The notes below the pieces were generated by a model. The model was given only the letters and a program-made list of their open reading frames with translations, searched no databases and was not told where the DNA came from. DNA of 64,000 nucleotides from Gemmatimonadota bacterium (GTDB lineage: Bacteria > Latescibacterota > UBA2968 > GCA-2709665). Of this stretch, positions 1 to 10,268 are shown in pieces. The position numbers and the translations under genes are program-made. Location of the stretch: contig JAPPFJ010000007.1 in NCBI GenBank assembly GCA_028877215.1, forward strand, positions 124,001-188,000, in the 5' to 3' direction. The stretch's first letter is position 1. Each line of letters begins with the position of its first letter.

Positions 1-269
1 TTCTCCAGTCTCTGCCGGCGTATCCTCGTCGGTTCGTCGGTCTGCGGATCAATCAGCATGAGTTTGGAGATATGTACGGGCGCCTCTTTCTCGATGATAC
101 CACCCTGCTGGTTCTTGGGCCCCGGCTTGGTATGACGTTTGATGAAGTTAACGCCCTCAACAAGCGCACGCGCCTTTTTCGGGAATACTCTCAATACGCG
201 TCCGCGTCTCCCCGCGTCCACGCCCCCGATGACCTCGACCTGGTCTCCCTTTCGAAGATGAGTTTTCAT
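1..269 (-). CDS. rplX: 50S ribosomal protein L24 (3' end cut by window)
   Basis: L24 binds the 5' domain of 23S rRNA and starts large-subunit assembly. The reading frame opens at an ATG at 267-269 with [13 protein letters not shown], followed by the KOW-type motif with [15 protein letters not shown], and continues through the conserved NFIKRHTKP and [12 protein letters not shown] stretches before running off the left edge. About 89 codons are present, so only the short C-terminal tail is missing. The start lies 28 bases after the rplN stop, which is the normal spc-operon order L14-L24. The family match is unambiguous; the exact stop cannot be seen. Confidence 0.96.
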   Translation of the reverse strand, partial: MKTHLRKGDQVEVIGGVDAGRRGRVLRVFPKKARALVEGVNFIKRHTKPGPKNQQGGIIEKEAPVHISKLMLIDPQTDEPTRIRRQRLE

Positions 270-297
270 CTATCGACTCTCCTCGTCGTCGAAATAA

Positions 298-666
298 TCA
301 AACCACTTCCGCCGCCAGAGAAACAATCCGCATGAACCTCCTGTCGCGCAGCTCCCGTGCAACAGGGCCGAAAATGCGGGTTGCCCTGGGTTCTCCTTCG
401 GCGTTAATCAGAACCGCCGCATTGTCGTCGAAGCGAATGTAGGAACCGTCGGAACGTCGAGCCTCTTTTTTGGTCCGAACAATGACCGCCCGCGCGACTT
501 CTCCTTTTTTCACAGCGCTGTTGGGCTGGGCGTCCTTTACCGAGACCACGATCGTATCGCCCAGGCCGGCATATTTTCTCCGGGACCCGCCGAGTACCCT
601 GAAACACATGACTTTTCGGGCACCGCTGTTGTCGGCGCAGTTCAAGACCGTCTGTTCAGTAACCAT
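298..666 (-). CDS. rplN: 50S ribosomal protein L14
   Basis: L14 is a universal large-subunit protein at the subunit interface, touching 23S rRNA helix 95 and 16S helix 14. The 122-residue product has the usual length and carries the signature [18 protein letters not shown] near the N-terminus and the C-terminal [21 protein letters not shown] block. The upstream gene is rpsQ, 13 bases away, and the downstream gene is rplX, so it is read in the spc part of the long ribosomal operon. Nothing in the sequence is unusual. Confidence 0.98.
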   Translation of the reverse strand: MVTEQTVLNCADNSGARKVMCFRVLGGSRRKYAGLGDTIVVSVKDAQPNSAVKKGEVARAVIVRTKKEARRSDGSYIRFDDNAAVLINAEGEPRATRIFGPVARELRDRRFMRIVSLAAEVV

Positions 667-679
667 CCGCCGATTCTCC

Positions 680-946
680 CTATTGAACCTTTTCCAGAAT
701 CTCTGTAAGACGCCACCGTTTTGTCTTGCTGATCGGGCGGGTCTCCATAATCAGTACGGTGTCGCCGGCATTCGCGGAGTTGTTCTCGTCGTGCGCCGCG
801 AATTTGGAACGACGACGGACGACCTTGCCGTAAAGCGGATGCGGCGTTCGCCAGGTGACTTCCACGACGATTGTCTTATTGGCCTGATTGCTCAGCACCC
901 GACCCACAAGGGTTTTTCGACGTCCGCGCGCGTCGGTTTGTGCCAT
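680..946 (-). CDS. rpsQ: 30S ribosomal protein S17
   Basis: S17 is a primary 16S rRNA-binding protein with an OB fold. The 88-residue sequence has the N-terminal [21 protein letters not shown] segment and the conserved HPLYGK and [20 protein letters not shown] motifs. The ATG is only three bases after the rpmC stop, and a purine-rich AAGGAAA overlaps the end of rpmC, so translation is probably coupled. The order L29-S17-L14 is standard. The length is normal for the family. Confidence 0.98.
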   Translation of the reverse strand: MAQTDARGRRKTLVGRVLSNQANKTIVVEVTWRTPHPLYGKVVRRRSKFAAHDENNSANAGDTVLIMETRPISKTKRWRLTEILEKVQ

Positions 947-949
947 AGT

Positions 950-1195
950 CTAGTTTCCTTCCGATCCGGTGGATTCGGTACCGGCCGCACCGGTAGAGGC
1001 GTTCAGCTCCAGTGCGCGCTCCCTCAGTACCGTTCTGATTCGGGCGATGTCCCTCCGGACCGACTTCACCCGGAGTGGATTGTCCAGCTGCTGTGTGACA
1101 AGCTGAATTCTCAGGTTTGACAACTCCTCGAGTCTGTCGCCAAGCAACTCATCGACCTCGCCCTGCGTCATCTGACGAATCTCGCTGGCTTTCAT
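950..1195 (-). CDS. rpmC: 50S ribosomal protein L29
   Basis: L29 sits at the exit of the nascent-peptide tunnel next to L23 and helps dock SRP and trigger factor. The frame has the family pattern [40 protein letters not shown] with the QLDNP motif. At 81 residues it is a little longer than the usual 60-70 because of a Gly/Ser/Thr/Glu-rich tail (about residues 67-81) that is likely disordered. Its ATG overlaps the rplP stop by four bases, so the two are probably translationally coupled. Confidence 0.97.
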   Translation of the reverse strand: MKASEIRQMTQGEVDELLGDRLEELSNLRIQLVTQQLDNPLRVKSVRRDIARIRTVLRERALELNASTGAAGTESTGSEGN

Positions 1196-1611
1196 TGCTC
1201 GGTGTCTCCCCGTTCGATGAACCGGGTCTTTATGGGCATCTTGTGGCCGGCCTTGCGCATAGCTTCCCGGGCGCTCTCCCGCTCAACTCCGTCGATTTCG
1301 AACATGATGCGCCCCGGCTTTACAACCGCCACCCAGTATTCGGGATTCCCTTTGCCCTTGCCCATTCGGGTCTCGGCGGGCTTGATGGTGACCGGTTTGT
1401 CGGGAAACAGCCGGATCCAAACCTTTCCTCCGCGCCCGAGTGCGCGGGTGATGGCCACACGCGCCGCCTCGATCTGCCGGCTGGTGATCCAGGCGGGTTC
1501 CAGCGCCTGGAGTGCGAATTCCCCGAATGCAATCCTGCTCCCCCGATGCGCCATGCCGCGCATACGCCCACGCTGCTGCTTTCGCCACTTGACCCTTTTC
1601 GGCATTAACAT
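1192..1611 (-). CDS. rplP: 50S ribosomal protein L16
   Basis: L16 organises the A-site finger and peptidyl-transferase region of the large subunit. The 139-residue product starts [19 protein letters not shown] and contains the family landmarks [40 protein letters not shown] and [20 protein letters not shown]. Start choice between the two in-frame ATGs two codons apart is open, but MLMPKR is the common form. The stop overlaps the rpmC start. Gene order S3-L16-L29 is canonical. Confidence 0.98.
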   Translation of the reverse strand: MLMPKRVKWRKQQRGRMRGMAHRGSRIAFGEFALQALEPAWITSRQIEAARVAITRALGRGGKVWIRLFPDKPVTIKPAETRMGKGKGNPEYWVAVVKPGRIMFEIDGVERESAREAMRKAGHKMPIKTRFIERGDTEQ

Positions 1612-1643
1612 GGAGTCTGATCCTTACAGATCCTCATTACCAA

Positions 1644-2300
1644 TTACTGCGCATGCCCCCCCGGTGTCCGGCGTTCCACGACCTCGCCGTGACACACCCA
1701 GACCTTGACCCCCACCGTGCCCGAGGTTGTAAAGGCCGTCGAGGTTGCGTAGTCGATATCGGCGCGAAGCGTATGCAATGGCACTCTGCCGGCGGGTTCC
1801 GACTTTTCGATCCGCGCCATTTCCGCACCGCCCAGACGCCCTCCGCATACAATCTTGATGCCGTCTGCGCCCATACGCATCGCCGAAGCGATCGCCTTTT
1901 TCATCGCCCGGCGAAACGATACGCGCTGCTCCAGCTGGCGTGCGATATTGTCGGCAACCAGCTGCGCATTCAGTTCCGGCCGCTTGATTTCCTGAATATT
2001 TATGTAGATCTCTTTCCCGGTGATGTGTTTCAGCTCGTCTCTGAGCTTGTCGACCTCTTGCCCTTTACGGCCGATTACGATTCCGGGGCGCGCGGTATGC
2101 ACCGAAATAGTTACCCGTTTCGGCGCGCGCTCAATCTCGATTTGAGACACGCTTGCCCGTTGCAGCCTGCTCTGGATGTAGCGCCGCAACATCAAGTCTT
2201 CCTTGAGCAGTTCGGCAAAATCCCTTCCGGCAAACCAGCGGGAACGCCAGTCCTTCACGATGCCCAGACGGAACCCTGTTGGATGTGTTTTCTGGCCCAA
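1644..2300 (-). CDS. rpsC: 30S ribosomal protein S3
   Basis: S3 forms part of the mRNA entry tunnel and its helicase. The 218-residue protein begins [18 protein letters not shown]. It has the KH domain with [16 protein letters not shown] (about residues 77-92) and the C-terminal S3 domain including [23 protein letters not shown] and the [10 protein letters not shown] block. Length and layout are ordinary. It lies 18 bases downstream of rplV and 32 bases upstream of rplP in the S10 cluster. Confidence 0.98.
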   Translation of the reverse strand: MGQKTHPTGFRLGIVKDWRSRWFAGRDFAELLKEDLMLRRYIQSRLQRASVSQIEIERAPKRVTISVHTARPGIVIGRKGQEVDKLRDELKHITGKEIYINIQEIKRPELNAQLVADNIARQLEQRVSFRRAMKKAIASAMRMGADGIKIVCGGRLGGAEMARIEKSEPAGRVPLHTLRADIDYATSTAFTTSGTVGVKVWVCHGEVVERRTPGGHAQ

Positions 2301-2318
2301 AAGAAACCCTCCCGACGG

Positions 2319-2660
2319 CTAATCGTCGTCCGACACGACCAGCGTGATATGGCTGCAGCGTTTTCGGATAAACCCGGCCGCGCCCCTCGGCATTGGGCGG
2401 ATCCGACGCATGGCGATGGCGCCGTTCACGAACGCCTCTTGTACGTAAAGGTCTTCTTCCCTGACCGTAGACGCTTCGCTGTTGGCGGCGTTGGCCACCG
2501 CGGACCGGAGTGTGCGCTCTACAAGTCGTGCGGCTTTCTTGGGTGTAAACTGAAGAATGTGAAACGCCTCTTCAACCCCTTTGCCGCGAACGAGATCGAC
2601 GACCTGTCGTGCTTTTCGGGGTGAAATCCTGACGTATCTGGAGACTGCCCTGGCCGTCAT
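2319..2660 (-). CDS. rplV: 50S ribosomal protein L22
   Basis: L22 lines the peptide exit tunnel; its beta-hairpin is the macrolide-resistance hot spot. From the chosen ATG the product has 113 residues, starting MTARAVSRYVRISPRKARQV, which is the normal L22 N-terminus. A frame 18 codons longer exists, but the extra residues match nothing in the family. The hairpin region MRRIRPMPRGAAGFIRKRCSHI lies at the C-terminus and has no deletion. The spacing to rpsS (76 bases) is wider than elsewhere in the cluster. Confidence 0.95.
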   Translation of the reverse strand: MTARAVSRYVRISPRKARQVVDLVRGKGVEEAFHILQFTPKKAARLVERTLRSAVANAANSEASTVREEDLYVQEAFVNGAIAMRRIRPMPRGAAGFIRKRCSHITLVVSDDD

Positions 2661-2736
2661 TGAAATTCTCCCCTGATAAAACAGCCGCCCCGCCGGCGGG
2701 AATGGCGGGGACAACCGGCGCGAAAGCCTGCCGAAG

Positions 2737-3024
2737 CTATTTCAGCCCCGTCGAACGCTCAGTCAGGCTTCCCGAGTGCCCCCGAAAAGTGCGCGTGGGG
2801 GCGAACTCACCCAGCTTGTGACCCACCATATTCTCCGTGATGTACACGGGAATGAACTTGTTCCCATTGTGCACAGCCAGCGTATGACCGACGAACTCGG
2901 GTGAAATGGTCGAACGGCGTGCCCACGTCTGAATCACGCGCTTATTGCCCGATTTGTTCATCCCCTCGATCTTCGCCTGAAGACCCGGATCCACGAAGGG
3001 TCCTTTTTTCAGCGACCGTGCCAT
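2737..3024 (-). CDS. rpsS: 30S ribosomal protein S19
   Basis: S19 binds the head of the 30S subunit with S13 near the A site. The start was set at the ATG opening [12 protein letters not shown], with GAGG a few bases upstream; a longer in-frame opening would extend into the repeat upstream and is not conserved. The 95-residue protein carries the family blocks [22 protein letters not shown] and the [19 protein letters not shown] signature. Upstream, between this gene and rplB, lies a 76-base palindromic-ended repeat (3046-3121), which is unusual inside a ribosomal operon. Confidence 0.96.
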   Translation of the reverse strand: MARSLKKGPFVDPGLQAKIEGMNKSGNKRVIQTWARRSTISPEFVGHTLAVHNGNKFIPVYITENMVGHKLGEFAPTRTFRGHSGSLTERSTGLK

Positions 3025-3045
3025 TCGATCCTCGCTGGGGCTTGT

Positions 3046-3121
3046 CAGCCCGTTGAAAGAGCCCATCCGAACTGCGGCCGGCTCTCGCCCTCGCCTGCAG
3101 AGCGACTTTATAAACGGACTG
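3046..3121. repeat. MITE-like palindromic-ended repeat, copy 1 (internally deleted)
   Basis: The left end reads CAGCCCGTTGAAAGAGCC and the right end, read on the minus strand, CAGTCCGTTTATAAAGTCGC; these are imperfect terminal inverted repeats. The same ends bound larger copies at 21415-21648 (opposite orientation) and 47847-48006 (same orientation). This copy is 76 bases and lacks most of the interior. It fills the rplB-rpsS spacer exactly: its right end abuts the rplB stop codon and its left end lies about 20 bases from the rpsS start. It has no coding capacity and no clear target-site duplication. Confidence 0.75.
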
Positions 3122-3952
3122 CTATCTCTTGCGTTGTCTTCTCACGATCAGTTTGTTGGATTGTTTCTTGCGTTTTCTCGTCTTGTATCCCTTGGTGGGC
3201 ACGCCCCAAGGCGTTACCGGATGTCCGCCGCCCGAAGCGCGTCCTTCCCCGCCCCCGTGCGGGTGATCGATGGGATTCATCGCCACTCCCCTGACGGACG
3301 GGCGCTTTCCGAGCCACCTGTTGCGACCTGCTTTACCCAAAACGACGTTTTCGTGTTCCTGATTCCCCACCTGGCCGACCGTGGCATAGCAGGTCACCGG
3401 TACCAGGCGGACCTCGCCGGAAGGCAGGCGGAGTTGAGCGAACTTGCCTTCCTTGGCCATGATCTGGATTTCGGCGCCGGCCGAACGACCCAGTTGTCCG
3501 CCCTTGCCGGGCTGCAATTCGACATTGTGCACGTGCGTTCCCTGCGGGATATTCTCCAGAGGCAGCGCGTTTCCGGGTCGTACGTCGGCGTCGGGGCCGG
3601 ATTCCACCTGAGCGCCAACCCTCAGACCCGAGGGTGCGAGAATATAACGTTTCTCGCCGTCTGCATAGTGGAGAAGCGCAATTCTGGCGGAGCGATTCGG
3701 ATCGTACTCTATTGAATAAACATTGGCCGGTACACCGGGTTTATTGCGTCTGAAGTCAATAACCCTGTAGTGCCGGCGATGTCCTCCGCCGCGCCGCCGG
3801 CTCGTGATGCGGCCCATGTTGTTTCGTCCACCGCTCTTCCGATTCGCCTCAACAAGCGATTTCTCGGGTTTTGACCGGGTAATCTCCTCAAAGGAGGAAA
3901 CGGTCTTGAACCGCAGCGACGGTGTGAACGGTCGGAACGATTTAACCGGCAT
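3122..3952 (-). CDS. rplB: 50S ribosomal protein L2
   Basis: L2 is needed for subunit association and peptidyl-transferase assembly. The 276-residue protein has the usual length. It shows the N-terminal [18 protein letters not shown], the OB/SH3 core with [19 protein letters not shown], and the C-terminal signature [19 protein letters not shown] with the functionally important histidine of that loop. It ends with a basic [18 protein letters not shown] tail. The stop codon directly touches the repeat at 3046-3121. Upstream rplW is four bases away. Confidence 0.98.
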   Translation of the reverse strand: MPVKSFRPFTPSLRFKTVSSFEEITRSKPEKSLVEANRKSGGRNNMGRITSRRRGGGHRRHYRVIDFRRNKPGVPANVYSIEYDPNRSARIALLHYADGEKRYILAPSGLRVGAQVESGPDADVRPGNALPLENIPQGTHVHNVELQPGKGGQLGRSAGAEIQIMAKEGKFAQLRLPSGEVRLVPVTCYATVGQVGNQEHENVVLGKAGRNRWLGKRPSVRGVAMNPIDHPHGGGEGRASGGGHPVTPWGVPTKGYKTRKRKKQSNKLIVRRQRKR

Positions 3953-3955
3953 CGA

Positions 3956-4249
3956 TCAGGACTCTCCGAAAAAGTCAATGGCGTCGCCGGGCGCAAGGGT
4001 GACAATCGCCTTTTTCCAGCTTGCACGGCGGCCCTGAAACCGCCCCATTCGCTTCAGCTTTCCGGCGACTGCCGACGTATTGACGTTGAGCACTTTAACG
4101 TCAAACAACGATTCGGCGGCCTTCTTGATTTCCAGCTTGTTGGCATCGACCCGAACTTCAAAGACGAACTTGTTGTGATCTTCCTGGAGTTCGGATGCCC
4201 GTTCGGTGATCAGCGGCCTGCGGATGATATCTCTGATGTCTCTTTTCAC
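3956..4249 (-). CDS. rplW: 50S ribosomal protein L23
   Basis: L23 forms the docking site for trigger factor and SRP at the tunnel exit. A longer frame runs back into rplD, but the family N-terminus (DIRDIIRRPLITERA) fits a GTG start at 4247-4249 preceded by GGGGGT. That GTG overlaps the rplD TGA as GTGA, a typical coupling junction. The 97-residue product has the conserved NKFVFEVRVDANKLEIKKA and GRFQGRRASWKKAIVTL blocks. Length is normal. Confidence 0.95.
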   Translation of the reverse strand: MKRDIRDIIRRPLITERASELQEDHNKFVFEVRVDANKLEIKKAAESLFDVKVLNVNTSAVAGKLKRMGRFQGRRASWKKAIVTLAPGDAIDFFGES

Positions 4250-4896
4250 GTCGACCCCCAGATAGCCTGCAGCCTTCCCAGGGATTCCTGTGTGAAGACG
4301 ACCGCATCGGCGTTGACGACGTCGTACGTTGAGACCTGGGCTACCGGCAGAACCTTGACGCCGGAAAGATTCCGGCATGACTTCAGGACGTTAAGTGCGG
4401 CTTCCGGCGTGAGAAGCAGAACCTTGCGATCGTCGACCTCGATGGCTCGCGTCAGTTCCGCCACACGTTTCGTTTTGGGAGCTTCGAACGTGAAGTCTTC
4501 CACCACTTTGATCGCGCCGTCGGGGACCTTCAGGGAAAGTGCCGATTTCAATGCAAGTCGTCGTACCTTTCTTGATACGCGTTCGTTCAACTCTCGAGGC
4601 CTGGGGCCGTGAGCAACTCCGCCTCCAACGCGGACCGGAGACGATGCGCTGCCGGCTCTCGATCTTCCCGTACCTTTTTGTCGATACATCTTCCGTTTGC
4701 TGCGCCGGATTTCAGCCCGCGTCTTGGAATGGGCGTTGCCCTGACGCTGGTTCGTCATATACGATTTTATCGTATGGTAGATGGCATTGTGAGACGGTTC
4801 AATTCCGAAGATCGTCTCAGGTAGGTCGACGGATCCAACGACCTCGCCCCGGAGGTCTGTTACCTCAACTGACGCCATAACGCGTTCGGTTCCCAT
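4246..4896 (-). CDS. rplD: 50S ribosomal protein L4
   Basis: L4 binds 23S rRNA domain I, constricts the exit tunnel and in many bacteria represses its own operon. The 216-residue frame contains NQRQGNAHSKTRAEIRRSKRKMYRQKGTGRSRAG, the tunnel loop, with an intact VGGGVAHGPRPR segment. The ATG at 4896 overlaps the rplC stop as TAATG; an internal ATG six codons later (MASVEV) is a plausible alternative start. No S10-leader-type structure was looked for successfully, because rpsJ follows tuf closely. Confidence 0.96.
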   Translation of the reverse strand: MGTERVMASVEVTDLRGEVVGSVDLPETIFGIEPSHNAIYHTIKSYMTNQRQGNAHSKTRAEIRRSKRKMYRQKGTGRSRAGSASSPVRVGGGVAHGPRPRELNERVSRKVRRLALKSALSLKVPDGAIKVVEDFTFEAPKTKRVAELTRAIEVDDRKVLLLTPEAALNVLKSCRNLSGVKVLPVAQVSTYDVVNADAVVFTQESLGRLQAIWGST

Positions 4897-5522
4897 TAGT
4901 TGCGCTGCTTCTGCACCCTTACGATGCCGCCATTGGGGCCCGGTACCGCTCCCTTGAGCAACAACAGGTTGCGTTCTTTATCCACACGGACGACCATCAG
5001 CCCTTTCACGGTCTCCCGTCGATGACCCATATGGCCGGCCATCCGCATCCCTTTGAACACACGGGAAGGATCGGAACTCTGACCGATGGAACCAGGCGCC
5101 CGATGCCGGTCGGACTGTCCGTGGGTTTTGGGGCCGCCCTTGAAATGGTGCCTCTTGACCCCGCCCTGAAATCCCTTTCCTTTGGTACGCCCAGTAACCG
5201 AGACGTATTCACCCGGAACGAATATGCCGGAATCGATGACCTGGCCGACCTCGTACTCCGAGGTTTCGGATACCCGAAACTCCTTCAGGATGCGATGCGG
5301 GCCAGCGCCGGATTTTTTCAGAACGCCAAGATGCGGACGTGTCAACCGCCGCTCCGACGTGGCGCCGAAGCCGAGTTTCAGCGCGCGATAGCCATCCGAC
5401 ACATCGTCCTTGACCTGTACGACGGGACAGGGCCCCGCCTGAACCACGGTAATGGGGACGAGGTTGTCGTCCTGGTCGTAAGCCTGGGTCATCCCGACTT
5501 TTTTTCCGATCAATCCCAACAC
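4896..5522 (-). CDS. rplC: 50S ribosomal protein L3
   Basis: L3 is an early assembly protein whose finger reaches the peptidyl-transferase centre. The 208-residue product starts MLGLIGKKVGMTQAYDQDD and carries the long-loop signature with GKGFQGGVKRHHFKGGPKTHGQS and DPSRVFKGMRMAGHMGHRR. Length and motifs are normal. It starts four bases after the rpsJ stop and overlaps rplD by one base. Confidence 0.98.
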   Translation of the reverse strand: MLGLIGKKVGMTQAYDQDDNLVPITVVQAGPCPVVQVKDDVSDGYRALKLGFGATSERRLTRPHLGVLKKSGAGPHRILKEFRVSETSEYEVGQVIDSGIFVPGEYVSVTGRTKGKGFQGGVKRHHFKGGPKTHGQSDRHRAPGSIGQSSDPSRVFKGMRMAGHMGHRRETVKGLMVVRVDKERNLLLLKGAVPGPNGGIVRVQKQRN

Positions 5523-5526
5523 AGCA

Positions 5527-5835
5527 CTAAGCCTTGATTTCGATGTCGATCCCGGCCGGCAGATCCAATTTCATCAGGGCATCTACCGTCTGCGGCGTCG
5601 AGTTGTGAATATCGATTAAGCGTTTATGTACCCGGGTCTCGAACTGCTCACGGGATTTCTTGTCGATATTGGGGCCCCGAAGCACCGTATACAACGAACG
5701 CTTGGTAGGCAAAGGGATGGGGCCCGAAATCAACGCCCCGGTCCGTTTTGCCGTCCGCACGATGTCGTCGACGGACCGATCGAGGGCGAAGTGGTCGTAA
5801 GCCTTCAATCGAATACGAATCTTCTGTGCCGGCAC
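5527..5835 (-). CDS. rpsJ: 30S ribosomal protein S10 / NusE
   Basis: S10 is a head protein of the small subunit and, as NusE, joins NusB in antitermination and NusG in coupling. The frame can be extended upstream into tuf, but the family N-terminus ([12 protein letters not shown]) fits a GTG at 5833-5835 with a strong GGAGG just before it, giving 102 residues. Conserved blocks are the [27 protein letters not shown] region and the RVHKRLIDI loop. It begins 13 bases after the tuf stop, so the str and S10 operons are joined. Confidence 0.96.
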   Translation of the reverse strand: MPAQKIRIRLKAYDHFALDRSVDDIVRTAKRTGALISGPIPLPTKRSLYTVLRGPNIDKKSREQFETRVHKRLIDIHNSTPQTVDALMKLDLPAGIDIEIKA

Positions 5836-5848
5836 TGCCCCCTCCGTC

Positions 5849-7045
<1,197 letters not shown>

Positions 7046-7139
7046 TTCGCCTTCCTCCTGTTCAATAGACGTCGCGAAAGTCTATTTGTTTTGCAATCGC
7101 AGTCGCCCGCTGTGTAAAAAGCAACGTATCTTCGAATCG

Positions 7140-9209
7140 CTAGTTTTCGGTGAGTTCTTGTGCGAGCGCCCTGGGTAGCTCCTGAAACCTCGAAAATTCC
7201 ATTGAATAGATCGCACGACCCTGTGTCAGGGAACGCAGCCGCGTGGCATAACCGAACATTTCAGTTAAGGGTACCATTGCCGTTATCACCTGGGCATCCG
7301 GCCGGTTCACAATACCCACGATGTGCCCGCGACGGGCGTTCAGATCGCCCATCACATCGCCCATATATTCTTCCGGAACGACGACTTCGACGTCCATCAG
7401 GGGTTCCATCAGGTACGGATCTGCCTTTCTTGCGCCGTCCTTGAAGGCCATGGACGCGGCTACTTTGAACGCCAGCTCCGAAGAATCGACGTCGTGATAC
7501 GATCCGTCGTACAGCGTGACCTTGACGTCTTCCACTGGATATCCGGCCAATACACCCGACTGCATGGCCTCCTGAACACCCTGTCTGACCGCGGGGATAT
7601 ATTCGGTCGGTACGGCTCCGCCCACGATCTTGTTCTCAAATACGAGACCGCTTCCCGGTTCGCCCGGCCCCATCTCCAGCCGGACATGCCCCCACTGCCC
7701 CCGGCCGCCCGTCTGCCGGACGAAACGACCCTCCACCTGTACGGTCTTGCGTATCGCCTCCTTGAAGGTCACCTGGGGTTTGCCCACGTTCGCCGCCACG
7801 CGGAATTCCCGCATCAGGCGGTCGACGATGATTTCGAGATGCAATTCGCCCATACCCGAAATAATCGTCTGTCCGGTGTCTTCGTCGGAGGAGACGTGGA
7901 ACGTAGGATCCTCTTCGGACAACTTCCTGAGCGCGGTCCCCAGTTGATCCTGGTCCGCCTTGGTTCTGGGCTCAATGGCAACGGACACAACCGGTTTCGC
8001 GAAGTCCATCGAATCCAGAATAACCGGATGGTCAGGGTCGCAGAGCGTCTCCCCGGTTGCTGTGGCTTTCAGCCCCACGGCGGCTGCAATATCTCCTGAT
8101 ACGACTTCGTCGATATCTTCGCGCTTGTTGGCGTGCATCTGCAGTACCCGGCCGATTCGCTCGCGCTTCCCTTTGTTGGAATTCCTCACGTACGAACCGG
8201 TTGTCAAACAGCCCGAATAGACCCTGAAATAGGTCAGATGCCCCACATAAGGATCGGTCTTCACCTTGAATGCAAGCGCCGAGAAGGGTTCGTCGTGAGA
8301 TGACGCCCGGGTTACGTCCGCTCCGGTGTCCGGATCGGTGCCTCTAACCGGCGGAACGTCCAGCGGCGATGGAAGGTAGTCCCGGACGCCGTCGAGCAAT
8401 CGCTGGACGCCTTTGTTCTTGAAGGCCGATCCACAGAAGACCGGCACGGCGTGGACGTGTATGGCAGCCAGGCGAAGCGCCTGTTTGATCTCTTCTTCGG
8501 CGATGTGCTCGCCTTCGAGAAATTTCTCCATCAGTGAATCGTCGAAATCGGAAACAGCCTCAAGCATCTGCTCGCGGTAGGTCTGTGCCCGATCGAGCAG
8601 ATCCGGTGGAATTTCGCTTTCAGTAAAAACCGTACCCAGCGTGTCTTCCTGATAGGAAACCAGTTTCATCTTTACCAGATCGATCAATCCGGTAAACAAC
8701 TCGCCCGCACCAACGGGAATCTGGACCGGAACGAAATTCGACGCCAGGCGCTTCTTCATCATTTCAAGTACCCGGAAGAAATCCGCGCCCGTGCGGTCCA
8801 TCTTGTTGACGAAGGCAATCCGCGGCACCCCGTACTTGTCGGCCTGACGCCACACCGTTTCAGTCTGGGGTTCCACTCCGCCTACGGCACAGAAGATCCC
8901 GATGACTCCGTCCAGGACCCTGAGTGACCGTTCAACCTCGGCCGTAAAATCCACGTGTCCGGGCGTATCGATGATATTGATCCGATGTCCGTCCCAGAAA
9001 CAGGTAGTGGCCGCCGAAGTGATGGTAATGCCCCGCTCGCGCTCCTGGTCCATCCAATCCATCGTCGCAGCGCCATCGTGCACTTCGCCCATGCGATGAA
9101 GCCGTCCCGTATAGTACAGAATCCGCTCGCTCGTTGTGGTCTTACCCGCATCGATATGCGCCATGATGCCGATGTTCCGGATCCGTTCCAGTTGTTCTCG
9201 CCGCGACAT
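7140..9209 (-). CDS. fusA: Elongation factor G
   Basis: EF-G drives tRNA-mRNA translocation using GTP and helps ribosome recycling. Starting at [20 protein letters not shown] the protein has 689 residues. G1 AHIDAGKT lies at residues 17-24, G2 QERERGITI and G3 DTPGHVDF follow, and G4 is NKMDRTGAD. Domain IV has the [13 protein letters not shown] region and the tip. The longer frame upstream would read through rpsG and is rejected; TAAGGAA overlapping the rpsG stop serves as ribosome binding site. Length is close to the usual 690-700. Confidence 0.98.
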   Translation of the reverse strand: MSRREQLERIRNIGIMAHIDAGKTTTSERILYYTGRLHRMGEVHDGAATMDWMDQERERGITITSAATTCFWDGHRINIIDTPGHVDFTAEVERSLRVLDGVIGIFCAVGGVEPQTETVWRQADKYGVPRIAFVNKMDRTGADFFRVLEMMKKRLASNFVPVQIPVGAGELFTGLIDLVKMKLVSYQEDTLGTVFTESEIPPDLLDRAQTYREQMLEAVSDFDDSLMEKFLEGEHIAEEEIKQALRLAAIHVHAVPVFCGSAFKNKGVQRLLDGVRDYLPSPLDVPPVRGTDPDTGADVTRASSHDEPFSALAFKVKTDPYVGHLTYFRVYSGCLTTGSYVRNSNKGKRERIGRVLQMHANKREDIDEVVSGDIAAAVGLKATATGETLCDPDHPVILDSMDFAKPVVSVAIEPRTKADQDQLGTALRKLSEEDPTFHVSSDEDTGQTIISGMGELHLEIIVDRLMREFRVAANVGKPQVTFKEAIRKTVQVEGRFVRQTGGRGQWGHVRLEMGPGEPGSGLVFENKIVGGAVPTEYIPAVRQGVQEAMQSGVLAGYPVEDVKVTLYDGSYHDVDSSELAFKVAASMAFKDGARKADPYLMEPLMDVEVVVPEEYMGDVMGDLNARRGHIVGIVNRPDAQVITAMVPLTEMFGYATRLRSLTQGRAIYSMEFSRFQELPRALAQELTEN

Positions 9210-9213
9210 TTCC

Positions 9214-9681
9214 TTACCACCGATAGTGTGCGAACGCCCGGTTGGCCTCGGCCATCCGGTGAGTCTCTTCTCTGCGCTGCATTGCACGACCCCGGCCGTT
9301 GGCCGCGTCCATCAATTCACCGGCCAACCGCTGGGACATGGTTTTCTCGCCACGACCTCGAGCGAATGTAATCAACCAGCCGATCGAGAGGGAAAGCCGC
9401 TCATCCGACCGCACTTCGACCGGGACCTGGTAGGTCGTTCCACCCACACGTCGAGACTTTACCTGTATGATCGGTTTGGCGTTTTCGACCGCCTGTTCGA
9501 ATACCGCCAACCCTGTCTTCTCCGTGCGTTCGGCAATCAGGTCGAGCGCGCGGTACAGGATTTTTTCGCCTATGCTCTTTTTGCCCTTCCGAAAAAGGCT
9601 GTTGACGAACTGCGTCACGAGAACGCTGCCGTATTTGGGATCGGGTGAAAACGCTCTTTTCTCCGCCCGCCGTTTTCTCAT
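9214..9681 (-). CDS. rpsG: 30S ribosomal protein S7
   Basis: S7 nucleates assembly of the 30S head and lines the E site. The start MRKRRAEKR with GAGGG upstream gives 155 residues, the standard length; nine extra codons upstream are not family-like. Landmarks are the [20 protein letters not shown] segment, the beta-hairpin region with [16 protein letters not shown] and the C-terminal [13 protein letters not shown]. It is followed closely by fusA and preceded by rpsL, as in classical str operons. Confidence 0.98.
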   Translation of the reverse strand: MRKRRAEKRAFSPDPKYGSVLVTQFVNSLFRKGKKSIGEKILYRALDLIAERTEKTGLAVFEQAVENAKPIIQVKSRRVGGTTYQVPVEVRSDERLSLSIGWLITFARGRGEKTMSQRLAGELMDAANGRGRAMQRREETHRMAEANRAFAHYRW

Positions 9682-9770
9682 GATACCCTCAAAACAAGGG
9701 GGACACACCGTCTGCTACCTGCGCCAGCGTTATCCCCCGATACAAATCCTCTACATATCGTCCGTAAGTC

Positions 9771-10142
9771 CTATTGAGGCGTTTTGGCACCGTACTTGGA
9801 CCGACCCTGTTTTCGGTCGGCGACCCCGGTCGTGTCCAGAACACCACGGATGATGTGGTACCGGACCGAAGGCAGATCCCGTACCCGACCACCCCGAATG
9901 AGCACGACGGAGTGTTCCATGAGATTGTGTCCCTCGCCCGGGATGTAAGCCGTGACCTCCATCCCGTTTGTAAGGCGGACGCGGGCTACCTTCCGCAGGG
10001 CGGAGTTGGGTTTCTTCGGGGTTGTGGTATAGACGCGCGTGCAGACGCCCCGCTTTTGCGGGCATCCCCGTAATGCCGGGGCGGATGACCGCTTCGCCTT
10101 CAGCTTTCTCCCCTTGCGCACCAGCTGGTTAATGGTGGGCAA
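9771..10142 (-). CDS. rpsL: 30S ribosomal protein S12
   Basis: S12 sits at the decoding centre and controls fidelity. The 123-residue protein begins [13 protein letters not shown] and contains [24 protein letters not shown], keeping the lysine whose change gives streptomycin resistance in E. coli (K42/43). The second hot-spot loop reads [10 protein letters not shown], with Ser where E. coli has Gly next to the conserved Pro; its effect is unknown. It is the first gene after the consensus promoter at 10240-10268, with AGGAGGTT as ribosome binding site (its start codon read as GTG/ATG-type at 10140-10142). Confidence 0.97.
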   Translation of the reverse strand: MPTINQLVRKGRKLKAKRSSAPALRGCPQKRGVCTRVYTTTPKKPNSALRKVARVRLTNGMEVTAYIPGEGHNLMEHSVVLIRGGRVRDLPSVRYHIIRGVLDTTGVADRKQGRSKYGAKTPQ

Positions 10143-10239
10143 TTCAACCTCCTGTATCGTTCACATCAGGTCCGACGCGACCGAATCCGTCGCACAGCCA
10201 GATCCCGGCGGAGCCGGGAAAATTCGGCCATAGACTTTC

Positions 10240-10268
10240 ATTATAACATTTTGTGCCTTGCTTGTCAA
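10240..10268 (-). promoter_or_regulatory. Perfect consensus sigma-70 promoter of the str-S10 operon
   Basis: On the minus strand TTGACA (10263-10268) and TATAAT (10240-10245) are separated by exactly 17 bases. Both hexamers are perfect consensus. The -35 box overlaps the rpoC TGA codon. Transcription would begin near 10233, giving a leader of about 90 bases to rpsL. That leader includes a short CCCGGC/GCCGGG hairpin at about 10203-10218 that lacks a T-tract and is not a terminator. It gives rpsL-fusA-tuf-S10 an initiation point separate from rpoBC. Confidence 0.9.

Noticed and set aside
10143..10239. Terminator after rpoC formed by the CCCGGC/GCCGGG hairpin
   Set aside because: No T-run follows the stem on the minus strand, so it is more likely part of the leader of rpsL.
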